Positions 1 through 5,378 of a DNA stretch of 11,605 bases are shown in pieces. Every line of letters starts with the position of its first letter. Position 1 is the stretch's first letter. The stretch spans positions 1 through 11,605 of the forward strand of contig JAADIN010000106.1 of assembly GCA_013151315.1 (NCBI GenBank), in the 5' to 3' direction. Source of the stretch: Planctomycetota bacterium (GTDB lineage Bacteria > Planctomycetota > Planctomycetia > Pirellulales > Lacipirellulaceae). The notes below the pieces were generated by a model that saw only the letters and a list, made by a program, of their open reading frames with translations, did not search any database and was not told where the DNA came from. Position numbers and translations under genes: made by a program.

Positions 1-2
1 AG

Positions 3-176
3 TTGCCTAGCGAGGAGCTGACGGCAGCGTTTATTGAGCAAGCGGGCGAGCGCAACTTGACCGCTTTGGCCGGGCACCGCTCGGTTGGCGGCATCCGTGC
101 TTCGATCTACAATGCCATGCCAGTCGCGGGCGTGGAAACGCTGCGAGACTTTATGGTTGAATTTCGGAAGCAGTAG
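3..176 (+). CDS. serC: Phosphoserine aminotransferase, C-terminal end (partial)
   Basis: The window opens inside this gene; only the last 57 residues and the TAG stop are present. SerC is a PLP-dependent cytosolic enzyme that transaminates 3-phosphohydroxypyruvate with glutamate to give O-phosphoserine, the second step of serine synthesis. What is seen is the SerC C-terminal signature GHRSVGGIRASIYNAMP at about residues 26-42 of the fragment, followed by a short helix ending VEFRKQ. The His-Arg pair in that signature belongs to the substrate-binding part of the active site in characterised members. The next gene downstream is serA, which makes the SerC substrate, so the order serC-serA fits one biosynthetic unit. 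The 126-bp gap and repeat array between them leave co-transcription uncertain. No defect is visible in the part shown. Confidence 0.93.
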   Translation: MPSEELTAAFIEQAGERNLTALAGHRSVGGIRASIYNAMPVAGVETLRDFMVEFRKQ

Positions 177-198
177 GAAATCTGTTTACTCCGGCGAT

Positions 199-260
199 CT
201 GTCAGATCGCGGCTAACACTCCTGTCACATCACGGCTAACACTCCTGTCAGATCGCGGCT
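199..260. repeat. 23-bp tandem direct repeat, 2.7 copies
   Basis: Three head-to-tail copies with a period of exactly 23 bp begin at 199, 222 and 245. Each begins CTGTCA and has GGCT in its middle. Copies 1 and 2 differ at two positions (205 and 209 in copy 1). Copy 3 is cut off after 16 bases and matches copy 1 exactly. Just before and inside copy 1 is a small stem, GCGATCT-GTC-AGATCGC (194-210), 7 bp with a 3-nt loop. The array fills most of the gap between serC and serA and is followed by a T-rich run (261-273). It could be a regulatory array, part of the serC 3' end, or a neutral minisatellite; the sequence alone does not decide. Confidence 0.85.
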
Positions 261-302
261 ATTTTCTTTTTTACATCAAAAACCAAACATCCCCCATCAA
301 AC

Positions 303-449
303 ATGCACAAAGTTATTGTTCTCGACGATTTGGCCCAAGAAGGTCTCGATTTGTTGGCAGCTGCCGAGGGAGTCGAGTTCGAAGTTCGCACCGGATTGAA
401 AGGCGACGACTTACGCGACGCGCTGAATGCGTTCGACGGGGCGACGTAG
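303..449 (+). pseudogene. serA: SerA N-terminal fragment, cut by frame disruption
   Basis: ATG at 303 opens a 48-codon reading frame (MHKVIVLDDLAQEGLDLL...), which is the expected start of D-3-phosphoglycerate dehydrogenase: the first beta strand and helix of the substrate-binding domain. It runs into TAG at 447 directly after the residues FDGAT. The homologous protein resumes in the next frame at RSGVKLTPE (codon CGT at 445). In intact relatives the join reads roughly FDGA-hydrophobic-x-RSG, so about 5 bases appear to be missing, or one base (A444) is extra. No clear Shine-Dalgarno site precedes ATG 303. The main body of the gene is annotated separately. The break may be a genuine mutation or an assembly or consensus error. 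Confidence 0.8.
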
Positions 450-1926
450 CGGCGTCAAACTCACTCCGGAAGTGCTGGAGGGCAACCGCCGCTTGAAAGC
501 GGTCGTGCGCGCCGGCGTGGGGACCGACAACATCGACAAGCCGGCTGCCACGCGCGCCGGGATCGTCGTCATGAACACGCCGACCGGCAACACGCTCAGC
601 ACGGCCGAACATGCGATTACGCTGATGCTCGCGATGTCTCGCAATGTGGCACCTGCCTACCAGAGCTTGGTCGAAGGGCGCTGGGATCGCAAAAAGTACA
701 TGGGGTCGCAAGTCGCCGGAAAAACGCTCGGCGTCGTCGGGCTGGGGCGCATCGGCTTGGCCGTGGCCGAGCGGGCCCGAGCCTTTGAAATGAAAGTCCT
801 TGGCTACGATCCGTTCATGTCGAAAGAACGGGCTCGCGAATTGGGCATCGAACCGATCAGCACCGTCGACGAAATGCTTCCCGAGGTCGACTACTTGACC
901 GTTCATACGCCGCTGACCGAGGAGACTCGCAATCTGGTGGATATGGCTCAGGTTGAAATCATGAAGCCCGGTGTTCGGCTCATCAACTGTGCCCGAGGGG
1001 GAATTTATAATGAAGCGGCGCTAGTGCAAGGTTTGAAATCGGGCAAGCTTGCCGGCGTCGCCCTCGACGTTTATGCCGAGGAGCCTTGCACCGATAGCCC
1101 GCTATTTGGGATGCCGGGGGTGCTCTGCACGCCCCATCTGGGGGCGAGCACCGAAGAAGCTCAGACGCAGGTCGCCGTCGAAGCGGTCGGCCTACTGACT
1201 GATTTCTTGAGCACAGGCATGATTCGCCACTCGGTCAATGTTGCCCCGATCGATCCGAAAACGCTCGAATCGCTGCGAGGCTATCTCGACGTGGCGTATC
1301 GGCTCGGAATTTTAATTGCCGGGCTGCAATCGGGCGGGGCCAAGTCGTGCCGATTGCTGTATCGGGGCGAAATCACCAGCCGAGACACCAAAGTGCTCAA
1401 CGCCGCCTTTGCCGCGGGGCTACTGCAACATGCCCTCGACGAAGGGGTCAATCTGGTCAATGCCGAAATGATGCTCCAGGAACGGGGCATCGAGCTGACC
1501 ACCGAGTCGAACTCCGAGATGGGAGCTTTTCGCTCGTCGATGGCCGTGGAAGTCACGACTGATTTGGCCATGCATCGGGTGACGGGTACAGTTTTTGGTC
1601 AGTCGATGCCAAGGCTCGTGGCGCTGGATGGCTATCGCTTGGAAGCCTACTTGGACGGTTGCCTGCTGGTTTTCACGCACGAAGACGTGCCGGGCATCAT
1701 CGGCGGCGTGGGAACCGTTTTCGGAAAACATGGTCTCAACATTGGCCAGATGGCGGTCGGTCGGGCCGGCGAGCAGCCGGGCGGCGATGCCGTCGGGGTC
1801 TTGAATTTGGACTGCGAGCCAACTGCTGAGGCCTTGGAAGAAGTGCGACAGTTGCCCGCGATCAGCAGTGCCAAGGCGATTCACCTGCCCCAGGCGGGCG
1901 AGCTGCCGGCTTGGCTGCAGGCTTGA
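427..1926 (+). CDS. serA: D-3-phosphoglycerate dehydrogenase, main body (5' end frame-disrupted)
   Basis: SerA is a cytosolic enzyme that oxidises 3-phosphoglycerate to 3-phosphohydroxypyruvate with NAD+, the first committed step of serine synthesis. From the ATG at 427 there are 499 codons. Residues 105-110 are the NAD-binding GLGRIG, followed by the acidic ribose-binding Asp in GYDPF (about 128). The catalytic set is Arg190 (NCARGG), Glu219 (YAEEP) and His237 (TPHLGAST). After about residue 260 comes the intervening domain typical of long SerA forms, and about 412-484 is an ACT domain (VFTHEDVPGIIGGVGTVFG), which in this family often mediates serine feedback. The true start is almost certainly ATG 303, in another frame (see the fragment at 303-449). 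ATG 427 lacks a Shine-Dalgarno site, and a protein starting there would lack about 43 residues of the substrate-binding domain. With the frame repaired, the product is about 540 residues, normal for the long form. Everything after residue 7 looks intact. Confidence 0.9.
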   Translation: MRSTGRRSGVKLTPEVLEGNRRLKAVVRAGVGTDNIDKPAATRAGIVVMNTPTGNTLSTAEHAITLMLAMSRNVAPAYQSLVEGRWDRKKYMGSQVAGKTLGVVGLGRIGLAVAERARAFEMKVLGYDPFMSKERARELGIEPISTVDEMLPEVDYLTVHTPLTEETRNLVDMAQVEIMKPGVRLINCARGGIYNEAALVQGLKSGKLAGVALDVYAEEPCTDSPLFGMPGVLCTPHLGASTEEAQTQVAVEAVGLLTDFLSTGMIRHSVNVAPIDPKTLESLRGYLDVAYRLGILIAGLQSGGAKSCRLLYRGEITSRDTKVLNAAFAAGLLQHALDEGVNLVNAEMMLQERGIELTTESNSEMGAFRSSMAVEVTTDLAMHRVTGTVFGQSMPRLVALDGYRLEAYLDGCLLVFTHEDVPGIIGGVGTVFGKHGLNIGQMAVGRAGEQPGGDAVGVLNLDCEPTAEALEEVRQLPAISSAKAIHLPQAGELPAWLQA

Positions 1927-2117
1927 AGGCTGAACTATTAGCTCAATATCCGCAGACCCCGCACGACCGGCCCGGTTTTCGGCAGATTCCAGCGCAACAG
2001 CCTGACGATCGTCCGACAGCGCTCGAATTGTAACCGATATTCTCTCAGGCCGAACATTTCTGTAGAGTCGGCCCCCTCCTGAAGCATCCCCCTCTCTACC
2101 GCCAGCGAAACCGCACC

Positions 2118-2363
2118 ATGGAAGCGACACTCCCAGCCATTTCTCTGCATAAGCAGATCTCTCTGCATGAGCAAGTCCGAAGTGCTCTCGACCAGAGCCC
2201 CTATGTAGGCCAGAACCAAGTCCAAGTTGAGGCATCCTCAGGACGGGTTCGGCTCGAGGGCACGGTAGGCACTTTCTACCAGAAGCAGATGGCTCAAGAG
2301 CTCGTACGACGCATTGATGGTGTCGAGCGTGTCGTCAACCAGTTGCAGGTCAACTGGCGATAG
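2118..2363 (+). CDS. Small BON-domain protein
   Basis: This is an 81-residue protein. Residues about 17-80 form one BON domain: a helix (VRSALDQSPYVGQNQ), a beta-hairpin (VQVEASSGRVRLEGTV), a second helix (YQKQMAQELVRRIDGVE) and a final strand (RVVNQLQV). The glycine in LEGTV and the GVxxVVN ending are the usual hallmarks. BON domains are thought to bind phospholipid or other envelope ligands, as in OsmY-type proteins, but this one has no signal peptide or membrane segment, so it is probably cytosolic or a partner domain. Its ligand cannot be told from sequence. ATG 2118 is the natural start; no convincing Shine-Dalgarno site is visible. It stands alone, 191 bp after serA, and converges on queE with a hairpin between them. 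Confidence 0.8.
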   Translation: MEATLPAISLHKQISLHEQVRSALDQSPYVGQNQVQVEASSGRVRLEGTVGTFYQKQMAQELVRRIDGVERVVNQLQVNWR

Positions 2364-2401
2364 CTTTTCGCACAAACGAGATCTCTCTCACGGCTTAATA
2401 G

Positions 2402-2423
2402 CCGGAGGCACACCTGCCTCCGG
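2402..2423. terminator. Hairpin between convergent BON gene and queE
   Basis: A perfect 9-bp stem, CCGGAGGCA paired with TGCCTCCGG around a 4-nt loop (CACC), lies 38 bp past the BON stop and 5 bp past the queE stop. It is the only strong hairpin in the 65-bp convergent gap, so it may end or protect transcripts from both sides. Neither flank carries a T-tract, so a classical intrinsic terminator is not shown; 3'-end protection or Rho-assisted ending is equally possible. Confidence 0.5.
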
Positions 2424-2428
2424 AACCA

Positions 2429-3115
2429 TCACGTTCCGCGCACGGGCCCAAACCACTCGATCTGCTGACGGGCACAATACGTATATCCCTGATCGTGGCA
2501 GAAAGGCTTGAGCCAAACCGCTCGCCGGCGCAATTCTTCTTCACAGGTTCCCTGCGGCATCAACAGCACGCGCCGCTTCGAGACCTGCGGGAAATCGGTA
2601 AGGAACTTCTCGACCTCGTCCAGATCGGGCGCACGATCGATCACAAATTTTAGTTGGTAGTCGTACTCTGCCATCAACCGACGCAGCACCTCGGGCCGAT
2701 GACGCTGGCGCTCGTGGCGTCGTCTCCAATGGGGATGCTTGGTGGGCGAAGGGCCGCTGCCCACCAGTTTGGGGCTGATCGACATCAAATCGCAAGCGAC
2801 CGGCAAGTACAGCGTGCCGGCGGTCTCGACGGTGATATGCAGCCCCCGCTCGCGCAGGCCCTCGGCCAAGGGCAGTAGCTCGGCAAACAGCATCGGCTCG
2901 CCGCCGGTGAGCACGACGTGGCCGCAGTCCCATTCTTCGACTTGGGCGATGATTTCGTCGACCGCATAATCTCGGCCCTCAGGCTGCCAGGAAGCGTACG
3001 GCGTATCGCAAAACCAGCATCGCAGATTGCAGCCGCTGACGCGCACAAACACACTCGCCTTGCCCGTAAGACGGCCTTCTCCCTGCACCGATTTATAGAT
3101 TTCAGCAATTTTCAT
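2429..3115 (-). CDS. queE: 7-carboxy-7-deazaguanine synthase (radical SAM)
   Basis: QueE is a cytosolic radical-SAM enzyme that contracts the ring of 6-carboxy-tetrahydropterin to 7-carboxy-7-deazaguanine (CDG), on the way to preQ0 and queuosine. The protein has 228 residues. The N-terminus MKIAEIYKSVQGEG is the QueE family opening. The 4Fe-4S cluster motif is C-x3-C-x2-C at Cys29, Cys33 and Cys36 (CNLRCWFC). GGEPM around residues 71-75 is the SAM-binding GGE motif. The mid-region (HWRRRHERQRH) is unusually basic. The start codon overlaps the stop of queC by four bases (ATGA), which implies translational coupling and fixes this start. CDG made here is the substrate of QueC, the upstream cistron. 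A 9-bp hairpin lies 5 bp beyond the stop. Confidence 0.95.
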   Translation of the reverse strand: MKIAEIYKSVQGEGRLTGKASVFVRVSGCNLRCWFCDTPYASWQPEGRDYAVDEIIAQVEEWDCGHVVLTGGEPMLFAELLPLAEGLRERGLHITVETAGTLYLPVACDLMSISPKLVGSGPSPTKHPHWRRRHERQRHRPEVLRRLMAEYDYQLKFVIDRAPDLDEVEKFLTDFPQVSKRRVLLMPQGTCEEELRRRAVWLKPFCHDQGYTYCARQQIEWFGPVRGT

Positions 3116-3813
3116 TTTTGATAAGCAATCGGATCGACCACCCCCGCCTCAGCAAACCCTTTCAGGCGTAGTTGGCAGGCGTCGCAGCCGCCGCAACTGA
3201 TGCCTTGCTCGTTGGGAGCGTAACAGGTGTGTGTTAATCCGTAGTCGACGCCTAACTGCTGGCCTTGCTTGATGATCTTTGCTTTGGTCATTTTGATGAG
3301 TGGGGCATGGACGCGAAGACGCAAGCGGTTTTCGACGCTCGCTTTGGTGGCGAGGTTGGCTAGTTGCTCGAACGCTTTGATAAACTCGGGGCGGCAGTCG
3401 GGGTAGCCGCTGTAATCGACCGCGTTGACGCCGATGAAAATGTCGGTTGCTCCTAGCACCTCCGCGTAGCCCAAGGCAATCGAAAGCATGACCGTATTGC
3501 GAGCCGGCACGTAGGTGATCGGGATGCCAGTCGCCATTTGATCTTCGCTGCGGCCCTTGGGAACTTCGATGTCGTCGGTGAGAGCGCTGCCGCCGAGAGC
3601 CGCGAGATCGATGGGCAGGACCTTGTGCTGTTCGACTTGCAAAGCGACCGCGACCCGCGCGGCCGCATCCAGTTCAAACCGATGACGCTGGCCGTAGTCG
3701 ATGCTCAAAGCATAGACCCGATAGCCCTCTTGCCGAGCGAGAGCCGCGACCGTTGCCGAATCGAGTCCGCCCGAGAGCAGCACGACCGCCTTCCCTTTTT
3801 CGTCATTCGCCAT
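3112..3813 (-). CDS. queC: 7-cyano-7-deazaguanine (preQ0) synthase
   Basis: QueC is a cytosolic ATP-dependent enzyme that converts CDG and ammonia to preQ0. The 233-residue length is typical. Residues 14-19 (SGGLDS) form the PP-loop that binds ATP; GVNAVDYSGYPDCRPEF is the conserved QueC substrate-region signature. The C-terminal zinc site is complete: Cys197, Cys207, Cys210 and Cys213 (C-x9-C-x2-C-x2-C). It is the first gene of a two-gene minus-strand operon with queE (ATGA overlap). Upstream, 87 bp separate it from the divergent queF ATG, so all three preQ1 genes could answer to one intergenic region. A GAGGAA sequence lies about 12 bases before ATG 3813, a rather long spacing; no better in-frame start is present. 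Confidence 0.96.
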   Translation of the reverse strand: MANDEKGKAVVLLSGGLDSATVAALARQEGYRVYALSIDYGQRHRFELDAAARVAVALQVEQHKVLPIDLAALGGSALTDDIEVPKGRSEDQMATGIPITYVPARNTVMLSIALGYAEVLGATDIFIGVNAVDYSGYPDCRPEFIKAFEQLANLATKASVENRLRLRVHAPLIKMTKAKIIKQGQQLGVDYGLTHTCYAPNEQGISCGGCDACQLRLKGFAEAGVVDPIAYQK

Positions 3814-3839
3814 TCTGAATTCGTTATTTCCTCAGGTCA

Positions 3840-3868
3840 TTTACCACAACGGCCTATCATGCCATAAT
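3840..3868 (+). promoter_or_regulatory. Candidate sigma70-like promoter for queF
   Basis: TTTACC (3840-3845) and CATAAT (3863-3868) are separated by 17 bases, close to the TTGACA/TATAAT pattern, and lie 27-32 bases before the queF start. Transcription would begin near 3875, giving a leader of about 25 nt. This is a pattern match only; planctomycete promoters are poorly defined. Confidence 0.3.
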
Positions 3869-3869
3869 G

Positions 3870-3889
3870 CGGGGCTCCCCGAAAGGAGC
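3870..3889 (+). promoter_or_regulatory. Alternative hairpins over the queF ribosome-binding site
   Basis: The Shine-Dalgarno sequence AAGGAG (3883-3888) can pair as GGAGC (3885-3889) with GCTCC (3874-3878) around the loop CCGAAA. A competing stem pairs CGGG (3870-3873) with CCCG (3878-3881). The two are mutually exclusive: one hides the ribosome-binding site, the other leaves it free. The stems are short (5 and 4 bp), so this may be chance. It does not match a preQ1 riboswitch that I can recognise. Spacing from AAGGAG is 6 bases to a TTG at 3895 and 12 to the ATG at 3901. Confidence 0.3.
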
Positions 3890-3900
3890 AGCAATTGACG

Positions 3901-4260
3901 ATGAGCGACTTCCGAAGTCTCCTAGAAACCTTTGAAAACCAATTCCCGAGCCGGGATTATTGTATCGAAATTGGGTGCCCCGAATTCACTTCCGTTTGCC
4001 CCAAAACGGGTCAACCCGATTTCGGGACGCTCACCATTTCGTACACTCCCAACCTCAAGTGTGTGGAGCTCAAGAGCCTCAAGTTCTACTTGCAAGCGTA
4101 TCGCAACGAAGGCATTTTTTATGAGCATATCACCAACGTGATTTTCGACGATTTGGTCGGAACCCTCGAGCCGCGCTGGCTCAAAATCGTTGCGGCCTTC
4201 AATGCCCGTGGCGGCATCACCGAGACGGTAACCGTTGAACATCAGGAAAAAACAGGATAG
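3901..4260 (+). CDS. queF: NADPH-dependent preQ0 reductase
   Basis: QueF reduces the nitrile of preQ0 to the aminomethyl group of preQ1, using two NADPH, in the cytosol. The protein is 119 residues from ATG 3901. This is the short, single-domain (unimodular) form related to YkvM rather than the long E. coli form. The motif CPEFTSVCPKTGQPDFG holds the catalytic Cys33 (which forms the thioimide) and Asp40 seven residues later, as in the Bacillus enzyme. VELKSLKFYLQAYRNEG is the QueF substrate/NADPH signature. A TTG at 3895 would add two residues (Met-Thr) and has better spacing to AAGGAG at 3883-3888 (6 bases, against 12 for the ATG), so the start is uncertain by two codons. It is divergent from queC-queE and completes the path from CDG to preQ1. 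A long palindrome begins 3 bp after its stop. Confidence 0.95.
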   Translation: MSDFRSLLETFENQFPSRDYCIEIGCPEFTSVCPKTGQPDFGTLTISYTPNLKCVELKSLKFYLQAYRNEGIFYEHITNVIFDDLVGTLEPRWLKIVAAFNARGGITETVTVEHQEKTG

Positions 4261-4263
4261 ACG

Positions 4264-4334
4264 AGGCGTCCGTCGTGGCCGACGGCGATAACGAATACCA
4301 ACCGCGTCCGTTATCGCCGTCGGCCACGACGCCT
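4264..4334. repeat. Long palindromic intergenic element A
   Basis: A perfect 22-bp inverted repeat pairs 4272-4293 with 4309-4330 around a 15-nt loop. The arms begin GTCGTGGCC and the inner ends are ATAACG/CGTTAT. A further AGGC/GCCT pair (4264-4267 with 4331-4334) closes the base, leaving a 4-nt bulge on the left arm. It starts 3 bp after the queF stop and ends 30 bp before the isomerase start. There is no T-tract, so it is not a standard intrinsic terminator. It could stabilise the queF mRNA 3' end or be a dispersed REP- or MITE-like repeat; only copy counting in the genome can decide. It lies inside an in-frame GTG extension of the next gene, which I reject as coding. Confidence 0.85.
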
Positions 4335-4364
4335 AATACCAACAACCCACTTCTAAGGCCTCTC

Positions 4365-5378
4365 ATGCCCAACTCCCCTCAAGTGATTCTTTCCGGATTT
4401 GCCGACGAAGCAGCCAACCACAAGACGGCCGTCGAACAGTTTTCTGCCTTCGCGGCGCTCGGTTTGCAGTACTACAGTTTGCGTTTTGTCGATGTTGGCA
4501 GCGGTGTCAAAAACGTGATGAAACTCACCAAGGGCGAAATCACGAAGCTGCGGCATTTGGAAGACGAGTACGGCATGAACGTCGCGTCGATTGGCTCGCC
4601 TATCGGCAAAGTCAAACTGCTCAACAAAAACGATGGCACGAAAAATCGCTACGTGCCCTTCAAAAAATATCTGCAAACCGAAGTGAAGAAAGCTTGCGAG
4701 ATGGCCCACGCGTTTGAAACCAAACTCATCCGTGGCTTTTCGTTTTATCACCCTCAAGGGAGCGACCCCTGGGACCACGTGCCTCAGGCAGTCGACCAAT
4801 TGGGCGAAATCGCCGAGATGTGCCATCGGAGCGATCTCACGTTTGGGCTTGAGATCGAAGCGAACCTTATTGGCCAAACGGGCCAACTCATGGCCGAGCT
4901 GCATCGCAAGGTCAACCATCCCGCGATGGTCACCATCTTTGATGGCGGCAACATCGTTTGCCAAGGTTTCAACACGGCTGAAACCTTCGAACAGTACACA
5001 GCCATGAAGCCGAGCATCGGCTGGATGCACATCAAAGATTACCGCGACCCCAATCAAGTTGGTCGGACTGCTCATGTCAACGAAGACATGCTGAAAAATT
5101 TTGTCCCCGCCGACGAAGGCGACACGGGCCATGTGCAGATTCTGCAAGACTTTGCCGAAGCGATTCCCAAACTCGAACGACGGTTGAAGCGAAGAGGAAT
5201 CCCCGGCGTGATTCTTGATCTCGAGCCGCATCTCAAGGGCGGAGGGCAATTTGGCGGCTTCAGCGGACCTGATGGCATGGCAGTCGCCCTCCGAGGACTC
5301 ACCCGAGTGCTCGACTACGCCGGGATCGACTACCACCTTCGCGACTTTGATGACGTGCGAGCCGACCGCGGGTTCTAG
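4365..5378 (+). CDS. Sugar phosphate isomerase/epimerase-like TIM-barrel protein
   Basis: This is a 337-residue cytosolic-looking protein of the xylose isomerase-like TIM-barrel family (AP endonuclease 2 fold). Candidate divalent-metal ligands sit at the ends of successive strands: Glu163 or Glu165 (GLEIEAN), Asp193 (FDGGNI), His222 (MHIKDYR) and Glu287 (LDLEPHL). These positions fit the family pattern of a Glu-Asp-His-Glu metal site. The N-terminal strand ILSGFADEAA and ASIGSPIGK are also typical. The exact substrate is not recognisable; planctomycetes carry many paralogues, often for inositol or sugar catabolism. I chose ATG 4365, preceded by AAGG seven bases upstream. A GTG at 4275 would add 30 residues, but that stretch is encoded by the palindrome. 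The gene stands alone, converges on the large coiled-coil gene, and its TAG shares a CTAG with that gene's stop. Confidence 0.85.
   Translation: MPNSPQVILSGFADEAANHKTAVEQFSAFAALGLQYYSLRFVDVGSGVKNVMKLTKGEITKLRHLEDEYGMNVASIGSPIGKVKLLNKNDGTKNRYVPFKKYLQTEVKKACEMAHAFETKLIRGFSFYHPQGSDPWDHVPQAVDQLGEIAEMCHRSDLTFGLEIEANLIGQTGQLMAELHRKVNHPAMVTIFDGGNIVCQGFNTAETFEQYTAMKPSIGWMHIKDYRDPNQVGRTAHVNEDMLKNFVPADEGDTGHVQILQDFAEAIPKLERRLKRRGIPGVILDLEPHLKGGGQFGGFSGPDGMAVALRGLTRVLDYAGIDYHLRDFDDVRADRGF

Noticed and set aside
199..260. CRISPR array
   Set aside because: The copies are directly adjacent with no spacers, and no cas genes are in the window.
432..450. Programmed frameshift in serA
   Set aside because: There is no recognised slippery heptamer, stimulatory pairing or prfB-like CUU-UGA site, and residues seem to be missing, which frameshifting would not restore.
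313..906. 197-codon minus-strand open frame over the 5' part of serA
   Set aside because: Shadow of the dehydrogenase; the composition is not protein-like and the plus strand carries the NAD-binding domain.
1420..2235. 271-codon minus-strand open frame over serA and the BON gene
   Set aside because: It crosses two well-supported plus-strand genes and has no family features.
3814..3900. preQ1 riboswitch between queC and queF
   Set aside because: No C-rich loop with an A-rich tail pseudoknot, nor the larger preQ1-II or preQ1-III layouts, could be recognised; only small hairpins are present.
4275..4364. GTG start adding 30 residues to the isomerase
   Set aside because: The extension is encoded by palindrome A and is low-complexity Pro/Asn/Thr; ATG 4365 has an AAGG site and starts at the conserved domain.
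4353..5336. 327-codon minus-strand open frame antisense to the isomerase
   Set aside because: No recognisable domain; the plus strand encodes a clear TIM-barrel protein over the same span.
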